Shown here piece by piece: positions 49,431 through 60,844 of a stretch of DNA of 64,000 nt. Source of the DNA: Nautilus pompilius. Taxonomy: Eukaryota > Mollusca > Cephalopoda > Nautilida > Nautilidae. The stretch spans positions 1,174,001-1,238,000 of the forward strand of contig JACATO010000120.1 in assembly GCA_018389105.1 (NCBI GenBank). The letters are read 5' to 3'. The notes beneath the pieces were generated by a model, which made no database searches, was not told the DNA's origin, and saw nothing but the letters and a program-made list of their open reading frames with translations. Made by a program: the position numbers and the translations under genes. The number at the start of each line of letters is the position of its first letter. The stretch's first letter is position 1.

Positions 49431-51177
49431 ATATTAGGTTGGGGCTCTACATTTTTAGGTCTGTATTATGAATCTAAGTTTCTTTACAACCACCATCAGT
49501 ATTAGCTATTAGGATTTTATAATGTACAAATATTGAATTGTTTTATTTGCAGTAAACTATTGATTCATTATAGGCATTGCCATTTTTATTGATTTTTCAG
49601 TGACTCAAGATAGTCCCAGATTCACAGTCTGTTGTTCACTTCTTTTGATGATTTTTTATCAAAAATATTTTGCTAGCTGTGATGTAATTCTAAAAGTAAA
49701 ACTATAAAAAGAGAAATATGAAATATCTCAATTCAAAATTACTAAATTAATTAGGCTAATGTTAAATGCAGGTACTATAGCATAGTACTATGAGTAAACA
49801 TCATTTAGGTGAATGTGCAGCAACAGACAATTAAACATTGGTTCAATCTGAGTGTGATGTAACTATGAGATGCATAAAGTCAACCTCTTACTATAAGCTA
49901 TATACCATATCCTGAATGGTACAATTTTAGTGGTATTTGGAACTAGTATTAGTTTGTTCATTAATTATTCAAATGTGAACATGTCCAGACACCTGAGTTC
50001 TGGCAGTATTTTCTGCTGGCTGTAAGCAAACTATATCTTTGTTTCTAAACTTAGCAAAATTTTAGTATATTTTATATAATAATGTCCTGGCAGTTTAAAA
50101 TTTTTTTGTGTTTTTGATTTTGGCATGTATTAAGTTACATTTATTGTTTTTTTATAAGCGTGGACTGTCTGATTATTTTTATGTATATTTATAGTATTTT
50201 ATTGCTGTGTGAAAACAAAGAAATTGTACAAATTCTGAAGCTGATAGATGAATAAAATGGTACATAATGGGAAAAATTATCAGATATTAATTTATAACAT
50301 GCTTCATAGCCAGCAGCTGGTAGTGATAGCTGAAATTATTTTCTTACACACTTCTATGGCTTCCAAATAACCTGAATTATAATTCTTAATGAGGAAAAAC
50401 TTTGTAGTCAAGAGTGAGATAGAATTTTCAAACTATATATTTCAAAGGACAGTTAGTAAAGTTATAAGATGAGGGTTAAGGAAAAAAACAGCTATTTCAC
50501 TTGTTAAATACATTCTTATCTATGTGAAGATATACTCAATTGTCTTTCAATGTAGAAAAATTTAGGTAAATCCAAATGTTTGTAGTGTATCAAGTAGATC
50601 AAACAGATACTTTAGAGAATTGATGAAACAGTTAACTGTATCACTGACACTCAAAATACTTGCTGTTTTGAGGTCTGTGGTTGTTCCATTTCGAGACACT
50701 GCAAGCTTTAGTTTCAAGTCATGTTTGGTTGCTGTGTCTATAAGCAAAACAATTTTTTCATACCTGAATAGAAATTTAGTTTTATATTATTTCATGCATT
50801 TCTCAAAAAGTTTGATCAAATTTTGGTCCTAGTCAACAATACATCTTACATTTTTTCCTACATTTATCAGTGAACAATTAGCTATTATATTCACAATAAG
50901 AAGAATAACATTCTTATTCTCAGTTTCTGTTGAAAGTATTCCACTGCAGGTGTAATGCCATCAGGCAAAAGGATAAATTGCCAATATCTCTAGGGTAGCT
51001 AAGATTAAGTTGGAAACAAATCAAACTTACATTACAGAAAGACTTAATTGGAATAAACCTTTACTTAAAACTTTCATATTAAGGAGTTTTGATTATACTT
51101 TATAATCTTAGTTTCAAATAAAAATCATACTAGTACACTTGTTTAAAAGTAGTATACACCATTAATACAACTGAATT
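49431..51177. other. AT-rich stretch, no feature recognised
   Basis: Nothing recognisable. Overlapping open frames at 50562-50832 on both strands have no known motif. Confidence 0.45.
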
Positions 51178-51995
51178 ATTGTGTTGTACAGCAGTGCCCA
51201 CAAGGGAGAACCCTGCTGAGAGAGTGTAATACAGTTGTCCCCTGGTATTCGCGGGGGTCACGTTCCTAGAGCACCCGCGAAGAGTGAAAAACCGCAAATA
51301 TTGGACGTGGTCCATAAAAATGCCTCTAAACGTCAAAATATAACATAAAATATAATAAAAATATATAAGTAAATATATAATAATAATTTAATAAAAAATA
51401 CAACACACAGAGAAACACTCGAGATAGCTACACGCGGTTAACTGGGATGATGCTGGGCTGCATCTGCCTGAGACAGCACCTCGTGGGCAGCAGCCAATCA
51501 GCAGCAAGGATAAATGAACAACGCTCTCGGATTGGCTACTTTCAAACCTCCAGCCAATAGCGTTTATTTTATATTCATATTTTGCTGAATTTACGTTAGT
51601 ATTTATATTACAAAATTAGTAAATTATATTGTTACTAATAATTTAGTGTTAAAAAGCGTGAAAAAATATATATTGCCACGAAAAAAGCCATAAAAAATTG
51701 TGGAAGATATTTGCAATTCCGCGAATATGCGGTGGTTTCCACAAACAATTATTAGTTAGGTTCTAAAGAAAATTCTGCGAATAACGGGGCTGTGAATGCC
51801 GAACCGCGATTACGCGGGGGTCGACTGTACTGTGATTGTCTGCTATGATGAGTTGCCAATCCTGTGCTGTTGTTGAAGAGCAAAAGGAAACCATGTTAAG
51901 GAGGTATGCTAAACTAAACTGGTCCCAGTTGAATTTGAACTTAGGTTCTCAACCTAGCAGTTTATTGGCTACTACTTTACCACTGAGCTGCCCAT
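51178..51995 (-). mobile_element. tRNA-headed SINE, split by a Tigger-type MITE
   Basis: On the minus strand the head at about 51995 reads GGGCAGCTCAGTGGTAAAG (A-box region). AAGTTCAAATTCAACTGGG follows about 50 bases on (B-box region). Then come GCATACCTCCTTAACATGG with CTCTTCAACAACAG, corresponding block by block to the SINE at 42730. At 51828 it is interrupted by a 596-bp MITE and resumes at 51231 with ACACTCTCTCAGCAGGG, TTCTCCCTTGTGGGCACTG, matching the 3' block of the 42730 copy. SINE sequence is therefore 51828-51995 plus about 51178-51231. Confidence 0.75.
51232..51827. mobile_element. Tigger/pogo-type MITE inserted in a SINE
   Basis: TA flanks both ends (51230-51231, 51828-51829). 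The terminal inverted repeats are CAGTTGTCCCCTGGTATTCG with CGGGGG (left) and the inverse of CAGTCGACCCCCGCGTAATC (right). Length is 596 bp. GC-rich ends with CpG dinucleotides and an AT-rich centre are typical of pogo/Tigger MITEs. No transposase is encoded. Because it splits one SINE copy cleanly, it is younger than that SINE. Confidence 0.9.
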
Positions 51996-54900
51996 GTTAG
52001 TACATTTTAACAATTACAATTACATAAGTTTTTGATTTCAACAAAATCTCATGCTATTGCACCTTCTTTAAAAGAGAGGATTTTCATGTATTCTGATTTA
52101 GATATGTTGATTTTATAATTTAGAAATCAAGAATTTAACTACTAATTAAAACATTACATAATAGAGTTCAAAAAGTTAAATGTGATACTATATCTGAGAT
52201 TATATTTATCATCAGTTTGGTGCAACATGTTCAGTTTAAGGGTCTATCTTTTTGTGTGTAAGATGATGATACATGTACATCTAAGATTATACATGTAGTC
52301 TGGCCATATTTATGGCTATTGGTATCTAATATTTTATAGTATAAATGTCTTAGCATGAATTACTTATATTCATTAGACATTTGTGTAATAACCATAGTTG
52401 GAGATGAAAGAATCTAGAAGTTACAGTGGATAACATCTTTAAAAAAGGAAAAATATTGAGAGCCTATATCTCAAAGTTATTAAAAACTTAACAGTTTTGA
52501 TTTTACTGAGTAAATTATTGGTCCTTTTGGAATATGTGACTTAGGTGTGGAGTGCATATTATGCAAATGATATCTAAAATTACAGAAAGTTTACTAAATT
52601 AGGGGGCATTGTTTACAGCTTGCATGAAATAAGTCAAACAGCATACTGCAAGTTTGTAGTACAGTTGAACAGGTGTCATAGCAGATTTTTAAAAAAAAAC
52701 ATTGATTTTAATATAGGGAATATACCCCTTAATAAATTCTTGGAAATTAGATATATTTTTGTGTAAAATTCAATACCTTACTTCTCAGACTTTTTGTGTA
52801 CTCAGAAATGTTTATGTCCATAGATTATGGGAATTAAATAACAATAAATTAACTAAAAACTTATTCATGAGCTACCATCCAGTACTATTTGCTTACTAGT
52901 GTCAGGAGACACCTCTAACATGTTGATACAATGCCATAAGCTTCCTAGAGACCTTCATACCTCATATCAGATACATTCCCTATGGTCCATTGACTCCATA
53001 CTACACTTAAAAAAATAGAAGAAATTACTATTTATACTTTTCTTATAAGAGTTTTAGATAGCTAAGACAAACACATACCTGCCAAGCCATCTTTGTATTT
53101 TAGGTCATTTAACAGACTGCCCTTCCTTTGTGTACAATAAACTCAAAGATTTGAGAAAACTCTTTAAATAATGCTGAATCTGCAAGAAAAGACAATCATT
53201 TGCTTAAAACTGTTGCATACAATAGTTTAAAAGTAAGCAGGCATGTTTTTCTTATCTGCAGACTCGCCATAGATGAGTTTGTAAAGGACTAAAGTAGAAA
53301 ATCACAAATTTTAATATACAGTAGTTGATTGCATTAACAAAGTCTATTTGAATAATTTTCTTGTTCTTCTGCAACAGTCAAGGCTTAGTGTTGTCTTATT
53401 ACCAAGATAATGCTCATAAATTATATAGGAAATGATATCCAATAGATATAATATGAGAATATTATAAAGTTTGTTTACAAATTTTGCATTTAACAGATTT
53501 ATGTAGTTTTTTCGTGTTTAGCTACCTAGTGCAATTATAAAAAATGTGAAAAAGACTTCTGGTTATTAAATAATAGTTAAAGGTTTTAATAATCTTCCCA
53601 TCTGTCATTGTGAGGAGGTGCAGCTGACATGCATGTTAAATTATGTACGAGTTGGGAGCTTTTCTTTTTATTCTTACCAGTTTCATTACTACAGTGGATA
53701 AGATGAAATGACAAAAGTTAATTTTATTAATTTTCAAAAAAAAATTAACTAGGGGTATTGTCTGAACATACTACTTGAAAGAAATTTCTGACTTGCAATC
53801 TCAAATCCAGCAACTCAATCCTTTTTTTTACTGTTAGTTAGTCAATTCATTATAACACTGGGTCAGTCTAAATCTCCCAGGAGTACAAACACTGTATAAA
53901 ATTCATATAAATAATTTTCCTTTTAACATAAAAAAAAACTGAGATTTACATTTCCCATCAGAAAATTAAGATTAATTGAGTTGAATGTCATTTATTATAA
54001 ATGTCTATGTAGGTTAAATGTTTGAAAACAATTTTTAAGTGTTAAATCTTAAACATTTGAAATTTTTCACTATTGGAGCACAAAATTAGCAATTAGAATT
54101 TTGTCAACTTAGTTTTTTGCCTGAGCTCTTTATTTTTATGCCACATCTTGCTGGAAAAACTTATTGTCAAAATGGCATTGATTCTGCTGTTATTGTTGAT
54201 GGCCAGTTGTTCAAACTATGACCTTTCTTGGTCAACAATAACAATACCAATTTTCACAGATTTATAATCATAAGAATTTATTGCCAAAGTCACTAATGTG
54301 AATAATGCTAAAGGTTTATTTTCTTGTGAATAAATAAAACTCTCATAAAGGTTCATTGATGATAATATTTTATGTCATCCTATTCCTTACCCAGGTCTCA
54401 ACTGTAATCAGCTACATTGCATTTGTGAAATCAGCAAAATCATTTCCAGGCTTGGTACTTCTGTCAGAAGTTCATTTTCACTGCTACTTTATGTGATTGT
54501 CTCCATTGTAGTAGTAATCAGGCTGTGATGTATTTTCCATTAATTACTATGCTAACTGTCCTAAAGCAGCAGTCTTGTATGAACTCATTTCAACTTTCTA
54601 CACATTGATATTTTATTCACATCAAGAAACTGAAAAATTACATCCAAAATTTTGGATTCTCATTTATGATTTATTTTTATTTTGCTTCTTTGCTTTTTGT
54701 TTTTTTGTTGTTGTTGTTGTTGTTTTGTTTGTTTTTATTTTTCCTTTTGATACAAATGTTTTGTTTTAAATAAAATATTTTAAGAGTATTGTTTAATGAT
54801 TAAGCCTAAAATAGGTTTCACTAAATACATTGTATTTAGCTCTGCAGGTACATTATATTGTGTTCTCACTGTCATTTAGCATCTGACAATGATAGGCTTG

Positions 54901-57281
54901 GTAAACAGATTCATTGACTCTTCACATTTTTTGCCTCTATCTGTATTATTTCTTACTTACTATATAAGAAGGTATTAAGCATCTGAACCCTTTAGTAAAT
55001 TTCCTTTGACTACTAAGAAACAGAATCTATCAGCAAATCTTCTTAGACACTCCTGGACAGGCTGTAGAATTTATAATGTAGACATTTCTAACTCCATTTC
55101 ACTCCCTGGAGGTGTGGACCAGGGGTGAAGTTCAATACAGGGCCAGCAAACTCACTTACAATACAAAACTTAGGTTCTGCTTGTGATTGCCAGGAAACTT
55201 GTTTACTCTAATGTGAGGAGGAAAAGAAGAGGGGAGGGGTAGGAAGGAATTATAACCTCCCCATATGGTCTCAGATAAATCATTCATTGTGTTATTTCTT
55301 TCTAACCTGAGGCATTGCTGGCCTGTTTCCAGTCACTGCAGGTACTACCTGTTGACAATAGAATTAAAAGAACAACACACCTGGTGGCTATGTCAGGTAC
55401 TGAAGGCAGCATTCTTTTCAATGCAGTTCACACAGTCAATGTCTCTACTTTTCTCTCTCTTTTCTTTTCTGTTTATTTTCACTGCTCAGGTATTATATTT
55501 TTCTCTTGTTTGTATGTAAGTAATACCATCTTACCCCACCCCAACAACTAAATGTATACATAAGTCTTTTCATAAAATCCTAACAAAACATGAAACTATA
55601 AGCTGCAAGCAATTTGGCATCAGAAATTATTTCAGTAAGATTATAATTGATGTATTGTGGTTAGAAAAATAGTTAGTGTTGTTTGTTTGTTTTTTAAGAC
55701 TTAAGAAGCATGACTCTTTGTTTGTTTTATCCAAAGTCACGAAGTGCTTCAGTTCAGTTTTGTTTATTTAACCTTGGAGTGTATCTTTGTGTGGATTCAA
55801 ACCTAAAACTGACAGGTATAGAATATGGTAACTGTTTACTGTTTACATTGTTAACATCTGGGTGCATATTACAGTTACAAGTTGAAAAAGTTTTTTTTTT
55901 TTAAATTCTTTATATATAACTTTTTTAAGAAAAGAAAAATTATGCATCTCAACTTTGTTGGACACAAAACCAGAATCATGTTAAACATTCTTTTAAAGAA
56001 ATATTTTGCAAAATATATGTAATATAAGGCAAATCAAGTAAATGCTGATATTGCTCAGTTGGACTGTACACTGAAGCATATTGTATGATTTAATGGTTCT
56101 ATATTAATGCATAGTAAAATCAAGTAATTTACTGTTTATAATTTCCTTTTTTTTTAAAATGCATATAGGCATTAATCTTGGAAATTAATTCTCAGTTCAT
56201 GAGCAGATTAGAACAGTTAATACTACAAAAAATCAAAACTGCAGCAGGCAACATTGTACTTTGTTGTATTTTGCAATGGTTATAGATTGTGGATTTTGGA
56301 AGTTATGTTTCATGTTAATAATACAAATGCTACTGTTATATAGCACAAAGTATTTTTTAAATTAAATTCAATAGTAATTACAAAATGTTTTCTATGTTTT
56401 GTTTTTTTTTAAATTTACAAATTACTGTACCCTTTATCACCAAAATGTACTTTAATTACTATAAAGAGTTAGGGAAGCAATTATTATGAATGCACATCAG
56501 CATGATTTTTCAAGTGATTACATCTTTCTGTTATGCTATAATTTAAACTGAAATTGCCAAGAGTTAGGGGGTATAATCAGTTAAGAATATTTTAGTAAAA
56601 CTAACTCTGTAGTGGAAGCACAAATGATATGTAAAGAGAGCTTTTTTTTTCCGTTGTATTTTAATCCTAGTAGTCTATATTTTTCAGCTTGCCTTTGTAC
56701 TAAAATATATTGCTGAAAAATTGTAGAAGCATTTTTATTTGTTAAAATATTATATTATTTTATAGTTGGTTATAAGGCAGATGATATTATTGTAATTGAT
56801 TATTCATATATGCACCTTAAGTTACTTATTTCTTCTTAAGAGGACTTGTATGCATGATAATTAGTGAACATTAAAACAGAATGTATTTAAAGATACTGAA
56901 TGGTTTTTGGGACAGTGAAAAAAAAAATCTAAAGAGACTTTTTCTGCAAACATGTAAATTACAGAAATTTCAACAGGGCAGGAGCATTGCCACTATTGGC
57001 TATAGATTTAAGAAGTTTACTTTCTCCCTTTGTCTGTTTTTATCTTCAGCACTTTCTGCATTGATATTCAGATGTAAAGGTATGTCAGATCTTTATCTTG
57101 TTATGCATTTCAAACTTGATGTTTTGAAATAAATGCAAAATCCTCAAGATTCTTCTCTACTATGATTACCCATAGGAGTATTATCTGTGAAATGAAAGCC
57201 AATCTAATAAAGTCAGGAGATTAGAATAGTGCAGGTCCAGAAAAGGGTGCAACTCTGTTTTTTTTTTTTTTTTTCCATTTA
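51996..57281. other. Long AT-rich stretch, no feature recognised
   Basis: This 5.3 kb has TTG and TTTG runs at about 54703-54735, T/A homopolymers, and a slightly GC-richer patch at 55080-55260 without any motif I can name. Open frames at 54575-54769, 55265-55551, 55710-55904 and 56881-57132 are hydrophobic or low-complexity and unrecognised. A poly-T run of about 17 immediately precedes the next element. Confidence 0.45.
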
Positions 57282-58838
57282 CAGGTGCATCTCAAAAAAT
57301 TTGAATATTTTTGAAGAGTTCATTTTTTTTCATAATTTAATTCAAACAGTGAAACTTTCATATATTCTAGATTCATTACATATAAAGTGAAATATTTCAA
57401 GCCATTTTTTGTTGTTTCAATTTTGATGATTATGGCTTACAGCTCATGAAAATCAAAAGTCCACTATCTCAAAATATTAGAATATTTCATAAGATCAATA
57501 AAAAAAAGGATTTATAATATAGAAAATTTGAACTTCTGAAAACTATGTTCATTTATGCACTAAATACGTGGTCGGGGCTCCTTTGCACGAATCACTGCAT
57601 CATTGTGGCGTAGCATGGAGGCGATCAGCCTGTGGCACTGCTGAGGTGTTATGGAAGCTCAGGTTGCTTTGATAGCGGCCTTCAGCTCGTCTGTATTTTT
57701 GGGTTTGGTGTCTCTCATCTTCCTCTTGACAATACCCCAAAGAGAATCTATGGGGTTCAGGTCAGGTGAGTTGGCTAGCCAATCAAGCACAGTAATACCA
57801 TGGTCAGCAAACCAGTTGCTAATAGTTTTGGTACTGTGGCCAGGTGCCAAGTCCTGCTGGAAAAGGAAATCAGCATCTCCATAAAGCTTGTCAGCAGACA
57901 GAAGCATGAAGTGCTCTAAAATCTCCTGGTAGACGGCTACGTTGACTTTGGACTTGATAAAACACAGTGGACCAACACCAGCAGATGACATGGCACCCCA
58001 AATCATCAGTGACTGTGGAAACTTCACACTGGACTTCAAGCAACTTGGATTCTGTGCCTCTCCACTCTTCCTCCAGACTGTGGGACCTTGATTTCCAAAT
58101 GAAATGTAAAATTTACTTTCATCTGAAAAGAGGACTTTGGACCACTGAGCAACAGTCCAGTTCTTTTTATTCTTAGCCCAGGTAAGACGCTTCTGAGCTT
58201 CTGACATCATCTCTGGTTCAGGAATGACTTGACGCTAGGAATGCGACACTTATAGCCCATCTCCTGGACACGTCTGTGCGTGGTGGCTCTTGATGCACTG
58301 ACTCCAACCTTAGTCCACTCCTTGTGAAGCTCCCCCATGATCTTGAATCGGCTTTGATCGACAATTCTCTCAAGGCTGCGGTCATCCCTGTTGCTTGTGC
58401 ATCTTTTCCTACCACACTTTTCCCTTCCAGTCAACTTTCCATGAATATGCTTTGATACAGCCCTTTCAGCAATGACCTTCTGTGGCTTAACGTCCTTGTG
58501 GAGGGTGTCAGTGAGTGTCTTCTGGACAACTGTCAAGTCAGCAGTCTTCCCCATGATTGTGGTTGTGTGTACTGAACCAGACTGGGAGATTCATGGTATT
58601 TATACTGCATAAATAGTGATTTACTCAAACTCGAAATGGAATATTCTAATATTTGGAGATACGTTTTTCTATTTTTTTAATCTGTAGGCCGTAATTATCA
58701 AAATTAAAATGAAAAAATGCTTGAAACATCTCAGTTTACATGTAATGAGTCTAGAATATATACAATTTCCACTTTCTGAAATAACTGACAAAAATATTGA
58801 ACTCTTCCACGATATTCTAATTTTTTGAGATGCACCTG
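57282..58838 (-). mobile_element. Tc1-like transposon, complete length, of a type known from fishes
   Basis: The left terminus CAGGTGCATCTCAAAAAATT at 57282 follows TA (57280-57281). The right terminus is the inverse (AATTTTTTGAGATGCACCTG), followed by TG, a decayed TA. Inverted similarity extends for about 200 bp per arm. An inner repeat of the terminus (ATCTCAAAATATTAGAATAT near 57467, inverse near 58640) gives IR/DR-like arms, and subterminal tracts such as 'gatgattatggcttacagc' are present. Length is 1,557 bp. Both termini and transposase resemble, from memory, Tc1-like elements abundant in teleosts and lampreys. Confidence 0.93.
57560..58554 (-). pseudogene. Tc1-family transposase, broken, third catalytic residue changed
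   Basis: The start at 58554 (MGKTADLTVVQKTLTDTLHK) and the end RAKEPRPRI give about 330 codons. There is an N-terminal HTH with ERAVSKHIHG, where relatives carry about six more residues between ERA and VSK, so an 18-bp in-frame loss is likely. GREKCGRKRCTSNRDDRSL is an AT-hook-like linker. A second HTH follows with ATTHRRVQEMGYK. A frameshift near 58207 precedes EAQKRLTWAKNKKNWTVAQW. The catalytic core has FSDESKF (first Asp), QQDLAPGHST (second Asp) and DLNPIDSLWGIVK, where Glu is expected 34 residues on but Asp is present. An in-frame TGA at 57659-57661 replaces a Trp codon, and the C-terminus continues beyond it. Inactive. Confidence 0.93.
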
Positions 58839-60506
58839 TGTGTTCAGATATTTTCTTTTTTTAGAAACATCTGGCATCACATTAGATTGCTAAGATGCAT
58901 TGTCATTGTGAGGTATGTAATTTAGTGATCCATGTAATCCTCATAAAAAGCTTATTGATTTGGATTTCAAACATTTAATGATGATTATAAATGAATAACT
59001 GGATTGTACATTGTATAATATGTATACTTGTCATTCAGTAAATGATGATGCATCAAATGTTATGTGTATGACAAGGTTATACATAGTATAGGAAGTGGGA
59101 GAAACAGGATTTACTTCCCATTGACTTAATTATAGAGGACCATTTCATTAGTGATTTAAGGTTAGTTACAAAGGGGTTAATTTTGATACTTTTAAATTGT
59201 AAGTTTGTCAAGGAATCCATTTCTTATCAGAAAATGAAGCAGATAAGTATAAATTAACAGAACCATTGAATACAGTCAGCTTTCCATTTGTATATTGATT
59301 TTTTTCATCAAAGAATGTTATGGACATCTGTCTTCATAAATAGTGGTTAGAAGCATTACTATTGTCAGACCTATAACACTTTCATGTTTCACACAATGCC
59401 TTGTAAATATCATAGTAGTTTTCTGTTTCCATGTATTAGCAGATAGAAAACAAGAAACAAAACAATGACAAAATAAAATCAGCCTTTTCATACCTAAAAT
59501 TTATTTATGGTTTATTATTTAGTTGAACAGCTCCTCCCATTTAACTAAGCAGCTTGATTTTCACATAATGGATATTACATGTTTTAAATCATCTTAATGA
59601 AAGCTTTATCGTGCTTAATATGAAAGAATAGTTTGAAGTGTATAATGGCTTGGCAATAGTAAAAATATTAAATCTGCATGGTTTCTCTCATGGGTTATCA
59701 GGAAACTACTGTGCACTGAGTTATTGTATTATCACAGAATAAATAACATTAGTATCATACTCCCTTTAAAATTTTACATATATAGGTTTATATATTAGAG
59801 GTAACTTATATATTTTTTAAATTTGTAACTTGTCTTTCTCTATGTTAAGAAAAATTTAGCACACATGTATAGAAATACTTTTTAAGTATATTCTACTGAC
59901 TTGTAATCCTCGATGAATTGTAGAAACTGTGACCATCATCAGATTTTGGTCCACTGTGTTTTAGTGTGGACTTACAATAGTAGAGAAGAGGGGGGAAAAA
60001 AATGCATCATTGACAAGGATTTAATTTTGGACTGGTTGAATGAGGATCAATAAAGAATGCATTGTGGACAAACTGATTTTGTGCTTTGTCTATCATTACA
60101 ATTTTTTTTTAAGGAAAAATATGAATAGTATTTTGCCTTTTCTAGATTACTGCAGTACTTTAGCCATGAGTTTTTTTTTTCTTTTTTTTGAACTCATATT
60201 CTGAATGTAGATTTTTTTTGCATTTATACTTTTCTTTTTTTTTAATTAATTGTTTTTGTTTTTATAATTGCTCAACTTTACTACCAATAAAATTTGTTTC
60301 AAGCAGTTTTGTTAAAAGTACATTGAGTCTAGACAATCAGCAAGCTCATTTAGTACATAGCCAACAGATTGATTACTATGTTTACAAAAACAACAGCAAA
60401 CATATCTTTTTTAAGTGCTTAGGTTATTTCATTTTAAAAAGTTATTTAGAAGTCAACCCATTCGTGTACTTTATATATATAACGGTGAACCATCTTTACA
60501 GATGTA
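58839..60506. other. AT-rich stretch, no feature recognised
   Basis: Nothing recognisable. The frame starting at 60188 is Phe-rich because of T-runs and overlaps the next MITE. Confidence 0.45.
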
Positions 60507-60844
60507 TAGCTATAGTCAAAAGTTTTGCATTACCCTAAAATTTCTAATTTTGCTTAATAAAGTTGAATTAAACCTGCTAAATTTACATTATGATGTTACA
60601 TTAACATATTGAAGTGCATACTACTTTGTAATTTTCCATTTAATGGAACAAAAAAAAGTATTGAAAGTTGAGACAATTTGAAATCTGACATTACAACTAT
60701 AAGATTTTTGAAAATCCTTATAATCATTATGATGTGTGACTGGGAAATTAAATTTGGTTATGGATACAATATCAAACTATGAGCTTGAAGATAGATTTTG
60801 CTATTATTATTTCTAGGGTGATGCAAAGCTTTTGGTCATGCTTG
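60507..60844. mobile_element. 338-bp Tc1-type MITE
   Basis: TA flanks both ends (60505-60506, 60845-60846). The terminal inverted repeats are TAGTCAAAAGTTTTGCATTA with CCCTA on the left and the inverse of CAAGCATGACCAAAAGCTTT with GCATCACCCTA on the right, about 75-80% alike. The centre is AT-rich and encodes nothing. A 'CAAAAGTTTTGCAT' core also occurs in the termini of the Tc1 element at 6411, though the rest differs, so they are relatives at best. Confidence 0.82.

Noticed and set aside
55080-55260. Slightly GC-richer patch considered as another SINE
   Set aside because: An AGTTCAATAC string vaguely resembles a B box, but there is no A box at the right distance and none of the body blocks of the SINE family.
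60188-60538. 116-codon Phe-rich frame considered as a membrane protein
   Set aside because: Driven by T-runs, overlaps the MITE at 60507, and has no known domain.
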